Assembly (NCBI GenBank): GCA_900239685.1 | Contig: OENT01000085.1 | Coordinates: forward strand, 124,001 to 188,000 | Reading direction: 5' to 3' | Origin: Rotaria macrura | Lineage: Eukaryota > Rotifera > Eurotatoria > Philodinida > Philodinidae | Length of the DNA stretch: 64,000 nucleotides | The notes under the pieces: generated by a model | The model's input: the letters and a program-made list of their open reading frames with translations, nothing else | Databases searched by the model: none | What the model was told of the DNA's origin: nothing | Position numbers and translations under genes: made by a program | In this document: positions 1-14,200 of the stretch, one piece after another | Numbering within the stretch: the stretch's first letter is position 1 | Layout of the letters: the number at the start of each line of letters is the position of its first letter

Positions 1-47
1 GAATACATGTAATAGTCTTCATTTTGTTCTTCGCTCTTTAGATAATT

Positions 48-753
48 ATGTTTTTAAAGAAATACTTTGGAACTACTGTAATAGGAAAACAGGTTGCAAC
101 GTGCTTATATCGACGATTATGTATGACACCATTAGCAAGTATGCTGATCAACACTTTTCAAGAGAAATATCATAGTTTTGTATTTTCATTCAGCTAGCAT
201 ATCTCCATCGATTGGATATCAACCTACTAGTGTCCGTATACCATTATCTCGCCAACTACCATCTGCACAATCAATACCAATGCCTGCTAGACTTCCGGCT
301 TCTATCACAACTTCAAATACTATATCTATACTGGATAAATGTTCACTGTTCGATGATCTTCTTTACTATGATTGCCCACCGATAGCCAAAGAAAAAGTTC
401 AATGTGCCTGGACATCAACTAATTATCGTTATAAACGTCAAAGACGTGTACGCAACCATCCGAGTCGTTTAAAAAATGCAGTTGCATATCGTTCACGTCG
501 CATGCGTTTACATCATAAAAAGAAATGGTTAAAAAAATTTAAATATGATTTACTTAAAAAGTTACGTGAAAAAATAAAACGTCGTGGTAAATTATTTGAA
601 ATGGAAAATTCGATCACACTTGGCAAAGCTGAACAATTCAATGCTGAACATTATGTTAAACGTGAATTAGAAAAAGCAAAATTCTATGGTTATCGTGTGT
701 CACCCGTCTATGACCAAATACGAGACGAGATACATCGACTTAAAATAGAATAG
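48..753 (+). CDS. AURKAIP1: Mitochondrial small ribosomal subunit protein mS38 (AURKAIP1-like)
   Basis: Two exons, 48-138 and 194-753, separated by a 55-nt intron (GTATGC...TTCAG), giving 216 codons. Exon 1 is too short to show as a long ORF; joining it adds an N-terminus with basic and hydroxylated residues (MFLKKYFGTTVIGK...) typical of a mitochondrial import presequence. The C-terminal half is strongly basic: NAVAYRSRRMRLHHKKKW is followed by further Lys/Arg-rich helix, resembling the conserved tail of AURKAIP1/mS38 (human pattern RRRKMNHHKYRK). In the family this tail binds rRNA in the mitoribosomal small subunit. The length is close to the human protein (about 200 aa). An acceptor-like CTCTTTAG just before the ATG (positions 32-41) suggests a 5' UTR intron, so transcription probably starts outside the window. 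The family call rests on the tail only; the middle is not recognisable. Confidence 0.72.
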
Positions 754-1143
754 ATAACTTAGTCGCATCTTTTTTGTTCATCTTTTGTTACAGATATTTG
801 TTTGTTCTTTTTTTCTTTTTGTTATTTCACTGATTAAAAGATTAGAATGAACGAAAAGAGACCAAACGTTGTCATAGATGCTTATAAGCAAAAGAAGAGC
901 ATATAGCTTTTATTTCACAGTTATATTGATTAATGAGTACGTTGATAATATCACAAGAGAAGAAACAAAGAAACCGTTGGATACGTTTTCAATAATATCT
1001 TATATTCAAGCATATAGGTGATTCGTCACGCACTAATGCTCAACAATATAATTTTCTTTTTCTCTTCTTCATCTTTCGTCTCATCTTATATTCATCCAAA
1101 CTAACAATTCAAGTTCATATATACAATCTAAAACTAGAACATA
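754..1143. other. Intergenic spacer
   Basis: About 390 bp of T-rich sequence between two genes on the same strand. It must hold the 3' end of the mS38 gene and the promoter of the next gene. I see no further coding sequence or clear motif. Confidence 0.6.
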
Positions 1144-3058
1144 ATGACGACAAAAACAAATCCGCAAGCATTCTATTCATCAATGACTAATCATAATGAT
1201 GATCAACTATTTGCTAACGAAAAAATACAACGGTATGACGCAGATACCATAAAAAATCGTTATGGTGATAATTGGCGAAACTACGCATCAAATGTACGGG
1301 AGATAAAACAAGCAGACGGATCAATTGTACGAGGTAAATACATATTGTTCTTTCCTTTTTCTTTTCTACACATATTCAACCTGAAACTACGTATTGCTTT
1401 TCGTTTCGCTTGATATTTCATACTCAGAATATATCATTGAAGATCCAAGTCTACTTAAAGAAATAAAACCATCCGTAGATTCGACATCCTCAACAACAGG
1501 TTCTGAAGACGAACAACATCAATCATCAAAGTATAAATTTGCACAAATTAAAGCAAAGTTCGAACAAAAATCAACAAGAAACGTTATGGCATCACCATCA
1601 TCATCGTCCCTGACTAGTAGTAATACAACGACAGCATCAACCACGCATCGTAATTTGGAGAAGCAAGCAAATGAGTTACCTATGAAAACACGACAAGGTT
1701 CATTTGAACAATCAACCGTAAATCGAACACATCAGGATATGCCTCTTGCATCTCGAAACCCTGCAAGTTCAAGTCAAAATCTATCGAATACTCAACGATC
1801 GCAAACAGCAACAACAACAACAACAAATTCTTCGTTTCGACGTTTAAATTCAGCCGATGAAGCTGATGAAGAAGTTCAACGTATACATCGACAAGGTGAA
1901 GAATATCGACATCAACAAGATACATTAACTCCAATATCATCCGTACATGAAAATCAACGTAAAAAGAATGTTCAATATGAAATACTCGATGAAAATGGAA
2001 ATGCCATGACAATCGATGGTGTCGATGATTTAATTAAAATGTCAGGTGTCACAGCTCGAGAAGTTCTACAGCCCGATGGTACGTATATTCGAGAGTATGT
2101 TATTGATGATCCTAATTTATTATCGAAATTTCGTCCACAACAATCACCAATAAATTCGCAACAGCAAAAATTCAATGAAAATATTCCACCACCTCCACCA
2201 CGTATACCTTTAAAACAGTCAATGCTATATCATCAAGGATCATTCAATACAGATCAATATTCTTCGATGAATATTGAACATATTCGTGTACTTGAACCAC
2301 AACGTCGTTATGAATTTATAACAACAACTGGTAAACGTATTGAATTCATGATAACTAGTTTAGGACCGGATAATCAAACAATTAATGATTCAGATATTCG
2401 TGAATTGTCACATGCAATGAATCATCGTCATATAACGGCACCATCTTCTTCATCAGTGACCAATAGTGGACAACAACCGTTTACTCTTCCTAAACAGTGG
2501 CATCCAGCAGTTGATTTAACACATCGAGAAGGATCAGTTCGACAACGAACTGGTTCAGATAGTCAACCAATACAAAATGATTATAATATGAATTATCAAC
2601 ATGAACAACCAATACAATCAGATTTAGCACGCTCAGCATCATATGGTGCACTTAATCAGGGATCTTATCAACAACCATTTGCACCTGTGTTTACCGAACC
2701 AATTATCGATTGGAGTGCTGTTCGACAACAAGATCCACACGGTCAAGTAGATCCTCAACTTATACGACAATTCATTGTTCAGAAACATCAAACAGGAAGT
2801 TTTCAAACATCAGCACAATTTTTACCTGAACAAAATCAACAACAACAACAACAACCACAACAAGTCACTAGGTCAACACATTCACCATCAGCATTCAACG
2901 CACCTGCATACCATCAACAGCAAATGTCTTATCCCTATCAAGGACAACAACAACAACAACAACAACATGGTGTTAGATTCATTACCAATAATAATGATAC
3001 GACTTTCAATCAACAACAACAGCCAACTATGGTTTCTTATGAACGAACTAGAATTTAA
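1144..3058 (+). CDS. Q-rich protein of unknown function with a duplicated RE-x-DG-x-REY module
   Basis: Two exons, 1144-1333 and 1428-3058, joined across a 94-nt intron; 606 aa. I do not recognise the family. Splicing completes a module near residues 50-72 (REIKQADGSIVREYIIEDPS) that recurs around residues 225-250 (REVLQPDGTYIREYVIDDPN). A third, looser copy may begin at YEFITTTGKRIEFMI in the middle of the protein. Between modules are long Ser/Thr/Gln stretches, a proline run (IPPPPPRIP), and a C-terminal third with several glutamine runs encoded almost purely by CAA. There is no signal peptide and no membrane segment, so a soluble, largely disordered scaffold is likely. The conserved duplicate across the splice junction is good evidence that the exon join is right. 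The ATG at 1144 is the first in frame. Confidence 0.75.
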
Positions 3059-6000
3059 TTTTTAATATTTAATATACATTTCGATTACAGAATGAATGTG
3101 TCTTTTGTTTTAGTTTATGATACGAACATTTGGTTTCTCATTTTACATAGGAAAATAATCTTTTTAACAATAGTTTTCTTGTTTTTCATTCAATTTCGTT
3201 TATCTTATTTCAACTCGTTTTCGTAAATTGTTGAAATAATATCACACATACCCTCTTATTCGTATTTCATGTCATAACGTGTAATTTCTATTATTCATGA
3301 TAAAATAAATGTGAACTATAATCAAAGAAGTAATTCGTGACATTGAACTTAGGAAGTGTAAAAACTCATTAAATATGGCATGCTACGGAAAAGTAGTATA
3401 TTCAAGGAAAAGCAACTATGTTAACAACGAATTCTTTCATTGGCAGATAAAATAGATAGAGAAAAAAAAAAGAAGGAATTAATCATTGAAATTCTAAAAA
3501 ATATCCAATAAAAATAACTATACGAGTTTCAATCCTACTTTGTTGATGCAGTGAAAATCTATTGTATTTCACCATATTCAAATCAGGATCTATAGGTTAA
3601 TATTTCTAGAAGATGCACAACATCGTTGTATTTGATTCCAGAAAAAAAAACCAAATGCTATCGATGTTCAATTTGAATATGAATCACATGAATCATCACG
3701 ACGATTAATTGCATTTTTCTACCATACTTTAGACAGGAGTGTTCATGCATATCATAGATAATTAATGAGATATATTCAACATGTTTTTGTTAATCATTTG
3801 ATGGTTAAAAAGATTTTTACAATGTGAAAAGTAGTGATTATTCGAATCTACGATATACATGAAGAAAGAAACTACGATAACATGAAATTAGAATCAATGT
3901 CTGTCGCTTTGCTCTAAGTTGTCAGTAATCATTTCTTGTCATTCGAATTCTCAAAAGATAACAAATCGATAGAAACAAAAACAAACGAGGCACAAACCAA
4001 ATATTCCTTATTGTTTTGAAAACTAATCAGCAGTCAGCAAATTGTATACAAACATGAAAATAGTATCTTGTGAGCAATAATACGTTTTCTGAACATTATT
4101 TCTCTGCTTTCATCTTTTTTTCTTCTTCTGCTCGTCCGTATTTTACCCGAGCTATTCGTCAGATTGCTTCGTGGTTTTTCATTTTCTGTGTTCTTCATGT
4201 TATTTTTCCATCATTCTTCTTCAACGTAAGTAATCAATTCTATGGTGCGAAGAACAAATATATTCATGTTGAATGTCTCAATAGAATAGCCAACGACTGT
4301 AATATAAGAAATATTTACGAGAAAAAAGTCTCATAAGTAATCTAACAGTTCGAATTGCATATAGAGCAAGTTTGTTTTCGTTCCGAATATGGAGATGAAC
4401 GCAAAGATTGAAAACTACACAATGACTAAAAAAAAATAACTTAAAATAGTGTTTCAATTTACTACGAACAAAATTTTCTTGTCGCTCATACATATGAAAA
4501 TATGTCTTCATTCTGCTGAAAGACATTTGTAGGAAATAAATCAATCAACATTTCCATAGAATTCAATAGATTTTTACGAGGGTATTCGATCAAAAATTTT
4601 ATCTTTGTCTTTTTCTTTGATTGGCAAGAAGAAAACAATTTCCCTGGTTGTTTTTCAGTGATTATATTTCATTGATGAAATATTTATTCATGTTAATAGA
4701 AAATGGTGCATATAACTCTTGAAGATTATTATGTTCGATGCACATAGCTTGCATCAATTCTTTGGTTTCTGATCTCAGCAGGATAGAAATTGTTATATGC
4801 GTGTCACACTATTACATTACTCATGAGATTGTTTCAATGAAAATAAGTGACGTGTTGAACTCGCTCAGAATGCCACTCATACAGAACACGAATATATATA
4901 TATATATATATATATATATGCTTGATGCATTGTAGGAATTGATTATTTACGTTGACGAGAAAACAGGAAAAAAAATATATGAAAGAAAACACAAAATGAA
5001 AAGGATGAAACGATGTGACTTGATAATGACAAACAAGTTTTGTTCAAGAGAGAACAAGACAGAGAAGATGAAAGAAGAGAAGCCATCATGAAAGTAATGG
5101 ATTAGCTTTGACTGGATTCTATTTTTGTAACGGAGTAGTCGATAACCGAGTCTTCGCAGTTATTTCAACTACAATCAATGTTAGATAACGAGGAACAACT
5201 ATTAGAAGAGAGAAAAAAAAACATAACATATTCTTAGTATTTAAAAGATTAACGTTTTCATCGTATGCAAACATGACAATTATTAATTCAAGTTCAAAGA
5301 CCATTCTAAAATTAGATTGTACAGAGAATGAGTACTTTTGAATTAGTCTATATCCGTTCATAATAGGTCAAAGATGAACATATAGTTTTTTTTTTCTAAG
5401 AAATTCAATATATTAGATTTTTCTACATAGAATCGATTTAGAGACATGAACAGACAAATTCTCTGTACTTAGTTTTCTGAGAGAGAGAGAGAGAAAGGCA
5501 TATTTATCATTGCAACATTTCATCGATATTTGACAACAATAAATTGAGTTTGAATAATCTATACTATGGCTTTCGAAATGTTGTCTTCAATTAGTGTCGA
5601 AGTCAATAGTAAGGAAGTGATGAGCTCTTCCGTTCAATACATGCTGATAGATAAAAATACCAGTCACTGTTTGACATGAAGAAAATTTCTATAATACCTA
5701 ATAGATGTTGAAAAATGCACCAAAACTTTACCACGATTCACAGCATGTCATTATCATTATGCCATTCACGAAATTACCCTTTGCTATAACAGAGTTTGTC
5801 TGGTTTTTCTAATGAGAAATATAATTAACATCATAGAAATTTGTTGTCAACATTTTTTCTCATACTTGAATACGATATTTATAATAGCTATGCTCAATTT
5901 CTTCCTTGAAAAATTCTGTCTAATAATAATCAGATTTAGTAGTTATAAAAAAAAAACAAGTATGCTAATAGACTAGATATATATATATGTATGCATATAA

Positions 6001-6549
6001 ATTCTTTTTTCATGTTATCCGGGTGAAAATCAATTACATTTTCGAATATAAGACGCACATAACTAAACGATGCGTTAAATGAGATGAGAAATCTTTCTTT
6101 TTCTTGACTGAAATAGTAATTAATACAAGCACTATTGTTTACTGCTGTATTAAGTTATCCATTGAAATTATTTACTATTTCATATACGGACACAAATCAT
6201 TATCTACAAACAATACAAAGAATGATGACCAAAACTTTTACATGGAAAATTCACACATCCGAGAACGGAACGCTTCTCTTATCTCTGCTTTGTATTAATA
6301 TATTCCATATATTAATAGATATGTGAATGATAGTGCATATATTCACGAGAAGAATCCATCTTTTTTTTTTCTCGTTTTTCTATGCTTCTTCTCTTAGTCT
6401 CTTTTTATCAAGAGGAATAGACAAACTCAACAATCGGATTTCAGAGAGATCGAGCAACGAATAAAAAGAAAAAAAAAACTAGCTAAACATCTATCGGACT
6501 GCGAAGACAGAATTGACTTCAAGTGATAAAACTATCTCCAAACATATGA
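3059..6549. other. Gene-poor intergenic region
   Basis: About 3.5 kb of AT-rich DNA. ORFs here are short, low-complexity and lack family resemblance (for example 4070-4336 and its antisense partner), so I call no gene. It contains a TA dinucleotide run at 4892-4919 and a GA run at 5479-5494. Confidence 0.6.
4892..4919. repeat. (AT)14 microsatellite
   Basis: A perfect run of fourteen AT units in non-coding DNA. Other simple repeats in the window: GA at 5479-5494 and 30263-30280, GAAA at 10219-10240, AT at 19680-19698, 33701-33720 and 61449-61462, GA/GACA at 28534-28559, and TTTTA at about 63903-63922. Confidence 0.9.
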
Positions 6550-7499
6550 ATGTCAGATATGTTATCTGAACCTATTCCAGTAAGTAGAAAAGCATTAAAA
6601 AATAAATCATTCTTCTTCCGTTTTACTTATTCACCGAGTTTTAACGACAAGAACAATTTTATCTTTTATCTCTGAAGGACAACAGGCAGGAGAAACAGCA
6701 GTATGTTACAACGTTGTATAGCGTAGCTTTAAAAGTAGAGTGATTCGTACGGAATTCCTGACTTATTCTAGAACTACTAGATGAATGACATGAACTGTTT
6801 TTATTTACATACGAGGAAAAGTGACGGAAATCTATTTCACAGAAACGCAACATGCGCTAAAATCTTGTCAGATATGATTGAATTCTTTTTGATATCTATC
6901 TCATTTCATAGATTATGGCAAACAATATACGTCCAATTCATCCTATGCCTAAGTTGGTTATTGATAATTGTTCACCGGATGATCAGGAAGAATTAATGCA
7001 AATCACGACCACAGCAACAACGACGACAACAACAGTAACAGCAGCGTTCTTGTCAAAAAAACAGCCACTCTCACGTTCCTCGAGTTTACCGAATTATGAT
7101 GAAGCATATAAAGATTTATCTGGTGCTATTCATCATTCATCATCGAATCGTACAAAAAATTTCGTTCTACGATCACATTCATATCCGAATAATTATTTTT
7201 CAAATGAAAAATCATTATACTCTCGAACATTTTCAAGTAAAATAAATGTTGGCACAGATTTTCTTGATCCACATAATGGTTCACATTCTCCTGCTGGTTC
7301 ATCATCACGCTATTCATTATATGGCAGTTTTTTTGATTTATCAGAAAGCGGATATCATACAACGTACCCTAAAACAGACACTAGATTATTAACTACTGAC
7401 GGGTGTTTACTTTTGAATACTCATAATTCAATGAGATTATCAACGAACACATATCAAGATAAATGTAATGCTTGGCTTAGAAATCTTGACACTATTTAA
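6550..7499 (+). CDS. Small Ser/Thr-rich protein with two 14-3-3-type motifs, function unknown
   Basis: Two exons, 6550-6579 and 6912-7499, with a 332-nt intron; 205 aa. Exon 1 codes only ten residues (MSDMLSEPIP) and ends at a consensus donor (CCA|GTAAGT); the acceptor TTTCATAG lies just upstream of an in-frame ATG at 6915, so a shorter start in exon 2 is also possible. The protein is hydrophilic, with a Thr run (about residues 48-60). Two sites match the mode-1 14-3-3 pattern R-S-x-S-x-P: RSSSLP and RSHSYP. The C-terminal half has many Ser, Tyr and Asn residues. There is no signal peptide, membrane segment or recognised domain. The acidic N-terminal segment LVIDNCSPDDQEE is the most complex part. 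A phosphorylated adaptor-type protein is inference only. Confidence 0.6.
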
Positions 7500-10314
7500 A
7501 CTTTCTTTGAAATATATGGAATGGAAAAAGAAAAACTTTCATCAAGATCGTTCGTAATCATGATTTCTTTTAACAACAAAACATATATATATATATATAC
7601 ATATTTGCTACATGGCTTTTCTTCAAAAAGCACATATTGACAAATGCATATGCAACCTTGCCTTTCGCTGTAGTTGTTTTATACTAGTGACTCACTAAGA
7701 CCATGGAACGATTAGTACTAAAATAAATTGTTTTGATAAGAACACTGCCGAGTACTCTCGATACAGAATAGAAAAAGGCAAAGGACTTGTTCTAGAACAC
7801 ATAAATCTTTTTCAAAGGCAATGATTTTGTTCTTAAAGAATTGATGGTTAGTTTTTTCTTCTATTAGAATGCATTCCGTACTACAAAAATATGATATGAG
7901 ATTTCATCAATTCATCAATATTTCATTTTTTTTTCGAGAACAAGAAAAAAGATGACATTTTTATTATGATTCACTCAATATTAAGAAGGATTGCATACAA
8001 ATAAAGATAGACAATAATTAAATTAGAAATTTAATTGTAAATTATTTTTCTCCCTTAACTTTCCTTGTCAGACAATCAGTCATGTCACGCTTTGAAAAAT
8101 TTATCTTTTGAAGTTTGAAAATGAATTGATTTTTCTCTTGTCACCATTGTCTAACAATGTTAAAGCGAGTACATAGATTCTATCTAAATTAGTTCTCGAC
8201 AGATGAAAGATAAAGATTATGAGCATCTTTGTTGTTCCTGATGTTTATAAGTTAGCTATTGAATAGATTTAGTCGTTGATTTCTATTTCTAAAAAATATC
8301 GACACAAAGAAAACATAATATGCATGGATTAAATATTAATTGAAGTAATTCAGCAACAATAAAGATTAATCGTAGAGTTCAATGAGTATTTCTCGGGAAA
8401 AGAACAACACCCTTCGATGCTTTTCCAAATCGTAGTGTCGACGCATGAAACGTATTTAATTTAATACGTTGTTCTCTCACTACTTTCATGATATATTGGA
8501 AGAATATTGTATAATCCTTTTAAGTCTTATGATTCTAGTTCAAATTATGTCAACTAATGAATATTTTTCCTTTCGTTGTGTTTTTTTCTGAAGCTTTATT
8601 TCGATTCACGACAAACAATGATTAATTAGATTGACTTAGAAATAATTAAAAATCTAACTTTATTTGGTAGGTCGATTGCGTGTCATGAGATCTCAAACAA
8701 CAGTTGAATACATGCTTTGCAATCCTTACTCTGACTACTATGTTTAAGCGAGCAAAGAAATAAATTATTATTTTGACATTAAAGATGAACAACCTGCAAA
8801 AATTATATTTCAGTTTTATGTTTGTCATAGTCGCATCAAGGGAAATTCTTCAGAAGAACTTTCTTTAACGAGAATCAAGAATCACGCATATATACATAAA
8901 ATGAATGAATTATGAAGTGTTTTTGACCTCTACATCGTCAAGTCTGATAGGTTAGGGTGATCCAACAAAACAAAATGTATTCTTTCATCCTTCAAATACT
9001 GCTTAATCCAAAAGGCAGATTACAAAGTAAAACATCAGTAGCTCAATCAGACATTCACTTTAGCAGTCGAATACTGCAATATAGTAACAACCAAATACAT
9101 AATGAAACATATGGAAAAGACGCATGTATTCTTCACTTCTAAACATCGTTCCAATGAATATTATTGACAATAATTATTTGATAGGCTTCATCACACTTTG
9201 CTAAACTATTCGTATTATTGGTTACTTAACTATTTCAGTGTTCAATAACCTATGTATATGTTTCATAAAAATTCGTACTGCTGTTTCGACGACCTATGAT
9301 TGTTTTCCATGGCCTTTGAAGCATAATAGCAAGTTCTTTTGTTTTTAGTTAAATTAAAGATGTCATTTGTTTTGTCATAATTAAATTGTAAGTGGCAATA
9401 GATCATATTAGATGAATAGGTCACAGTGTTCCATGAAAATAGTGTTATGTTTGTTTTCCTATATTTATAATTGACTTGATGCTATTTTAGTTAGCAACGA
9501 ACACATTGTTATTGAACTCGCTATGAGGAAATCAAATAAGATTTCTTAAAACAGTGATATTCTATTTCCTCCAAATGTCAATCAAATGTTGAATAATACC
9601 CCATAAAAGAAACGTCGACAAAAATGAAATCATCAACGCTCATATCAGTGTTAATTGAAAACAAAATCTCATGATGTCGACTCAATTAAAATCAAAGATA
9701 TTTGAATACCTTATATGGTATCAAGTGGTCTGTACCAACTGTAAATACATCAGTGATGAAATTTGATTGTGTATCTGAAATTTCTTCCACTCTATTTGAG
9801 CTATCCATATAGAATATGTACATATAAATAATTAACATGCTTTTCTTTGCTCATAATAATTGTTTCATCGTTGGTACTTTATTTCCATATTTTGTTTATT
9901 TGCAAGAAAAAGAAGAAGTTGAAGGTGAAGGAGATGGAGGAGGAGAAAAGAAGATGAGTGTGACAAATTTCAAGAACAGTAGATAACTAAATAAAAAAAT
10001 CAGTCACTCCGAACAAAAATTCACAGTCATACATCAGCGCACAGAAAAGCAAAAAATCCATCCGTATGATAGTAATTTAATCAGAACATCGTATGAATGA
10101 TTGTTATTTTGTTGTTTTTTGTTTTTCGAAAAAGTGAACACGTGATAAGACATGAAAAAAAATGTATGTGATAATCAAAGATGAGCAACAAGAAGAAAAC
10201 AGAATCCAATTACATAATGAAAGAAAGAAAGAAAGAAAGAAGAAAAGAGGACGATCAAGTTTTAAATGATTGATTAGTGGAAAAAAGAGAGACAACCAAA
10301 AAGACAAATATAAT
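7500..10314. other. Intergenic region
   Basis: About 2.8 kb of AT-rich DNA between the 3' ends of two convergent genes. It should contain both 3' UTRs. A purine-rich stretch lies near 9905-9955 and a GAAA run at 10219-10240. No supported gene. Confidence 0.6.
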
Positions 10315-11279
<965 letters not shown>

Positions 11280-14200
11280 TATATTGCTGTTACTTGTTAT
11301 TGGTATTATCTTTAATAGAACGAAACTAAGTTAACACGAGACGAAATAACAAATGTTTTTTAGAATTTTTTCTTTCTTTTTTTTTTCACATAAATACTTT
11401 GAATTTAACTGTATGCAATAGATGTGACGCGTCGTTTTTTAAACTTTTGATTGGATGACATTCTACTATCTCAAATGCACTGAATCAGAGCCTATTCATG
11501 TAGAATAGTACAACCATTGTGGTCCACGTCCGACAGATGACACTAGATGCTAGAAAGAAAGTCTCAGACGTTACTATGCACATGCAGAAGTATATATAGT
11601 GAGACTTTGTTTTTGTATTCTTGAAAGTCGTCTCATAGTTGGAATGTCAACTGAAAGCTACAATAATAAACATGTTTCGACCAAATCTGACTCCATCTAC
11701 TATCTAGAAATACCTGGAAGGTTTGTTTCTCTATCAATGAAGCTTCAGCCATTAAACGAATTTTCTCTTATCATTAATACTCAAACACATATGTTCGATC
11801 CTTCTTAATAATGCTAGCGACGTCGAAACTATCCTCTAGGCCTTAAATGGAATATGAAAAGCCCTCGATTGATAAAGTCTTGTAGAGTTCTTTTTTTCTG
11901 CGACGTAATAATTAATCAATTGACATTGTGATACCTCTATTCGATTGGCATACGAGAGAAACGACCGAGAATTTATTGTTCGTTTATAGTTGAAGAATAT
12001 TCTGAAAATGCTTTTATTCATGACATTTCGAATATGCCGTAATAGTGATATCCTTAAATCATTCATGAACGATGCATAACTTTTGAAACATTATATACTA
12101 TCTCATTGATAAAATATTCTTTGAGTTTCATATCTTGAATGAAGTTCAGTTACTAGCACACGTATCCATGTACAAAATATCATAGTTCAATTCTTTTGTA
12201 CATAATTTACCGTAACATTGGTTTACTGTCTCAGTAAAACTTCTACGAGTTTCTATGGAAAACCTCGAGACGCTGACATTGTAAGCATTTTCCTTACATC
12301 TAATCATGCCTAGTGTTTACCCAAAATTTCAACTTACAAACTTATTTCCAAGTTCGGTAACTTTCATTCGAAGATAAATGTCGAGAAACATTTTTTAGAC
12401 GAAGTTTTATCTCGTTACTCGTATATGTCGGAATGCCAATTCAATAGGTACGAACGTTGTGAATCGTTTGAACACAGATTTACAAAAGACATCGACGAAA
12501 TCAACATTCTATAAATGTCAAAATATGTTCTACCCATTCTTAATGTATTGATTTTTATCTTTCATCATAGATTTTGATGCAATGAAATAGATAAAAGATC
12601 TTTTTTTATACCAATTTCGATATTTTATCTTAGTAGGAGAATCGTTTGTCACATCAAATTTACAAGTGAATAATATTTAGAAGTAAGAAGAAAAAAAAAC
12701 ACAACTATACATTATACTCCAAAGACAACGGGCTTCTATTGAAAAATTGATCTATTGTATGAGTGTTTATTTATATTTTCATTTTTAATCCTAATCAACC
12801 AATCAAAAAATCGATTGCTAATTGACTGAAGTCTGAGATGTGTACACTTTTTAAAACGTGTGTAATTGTTTATTTGTATTACAGAAGTGAATTGTATAGA
12901 AACCAAATGCTTTCTAAGGTTGAATTCTGTTTTTTTCTCATTCCTTTCTTTCTTTCCTATGAATTTAATTGTTACAGGAATATACTACGTCTTCTCAATT
13001 TTGTTTGTCACCTAGAATCATGACAAAACTTTGTCGTGCATGTCCTATTTTTCATCTTTATGGGATTTATTTTCTCATGTGTCTCTACTACGCGTTCTTG
13101 TGATATTTGTTTGTTAGACTATTCGTATATTAATTATACTTGAAAAATATAAGTGAGTAGAATGAAAATATCGCAACCGACTATAATTCATGTCTTTTTC
13201 TTATCTCATTTCAATCTAGATTCTTGATCGAATGCAAACAATTGATTTTATTCTACTTTGGAAACTTGAGAATACTATTGTGTTGTTATTGTTAAGCATT
13301 GATATTTTAGCCTTGAAGCTATTATTATATTTCTTTTCTTTTGAAAATAAAAGAAGGTATAAGACTAATGTGTATGGATATAAAAACACGAACAGATTTC
13401 TTTACAGCTATGCCTAGAGTTAATATAAATTAGTTTTTTTCTCGTTGTTTACTTAGTTTAATAGTTTTCTTGAAGTTCTTTGAAACAGGAAATATCTAGA
13501 GTTTGAACATCTGTTGTTCAAAAAATTCTGATTAAACATATTTATTGACGGTCCGTCTTAACTCAAATAATTACCATTAATTTTGAATAAACAGAAAATC
13601 TTGATCAGTAAATTTGCCTGACAATATCAACATACAATACATTATGAACAATATTCTTTTTAGCTTTTGAGAACTTTAGTGATGTCTTGAACCTTAATGT
13701 TTTCGATTACTAGATTCTTACATTAATATGATGGAATGTAATTTCAAATTTGTTCGAGAGTCTTGAATATTACTTGAATTATAGAATCAATATTCATAGA
13801 AAAATAATGTTTCAAACACTTATCATGTTCAACTCTCAGTCACATTCGAATATTAAAAATGAAATAATAGATTTCGCACAACTATTATCTTTGATTCTAT
13901 CGATTGGTTTATTAGAGAACTGGCTTCTTTGTAAGCAGGAATCTCATCAGCAAGAACAAAACAAAACTCATGTTGTTGGAAAGATTAATATGTTCAATTA
14001 GAAAAAAAATCGAATCTTCAACGACATGCAAGAAGACACTTTTCTAGAACGATCTACGGATTTGAACTTCTAATAGCCTTTTTGAGCTACTCTTTACGAT
14101 GAACCCTTTTTGTTCAAAATTTAAAATTGTTCAACAATATATTTTGATTGATGATTTTGAACGTTTAAAATGTGCTAATTGAAAGTTTACATTTTCAACA

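Noticed and set aside
4070..4544. Overlapping ORFs on both strands
   Set aside because: About 88 aa each, low-complexity, phenylalanine-rich from poly-T, with no family resemblance or splice context.
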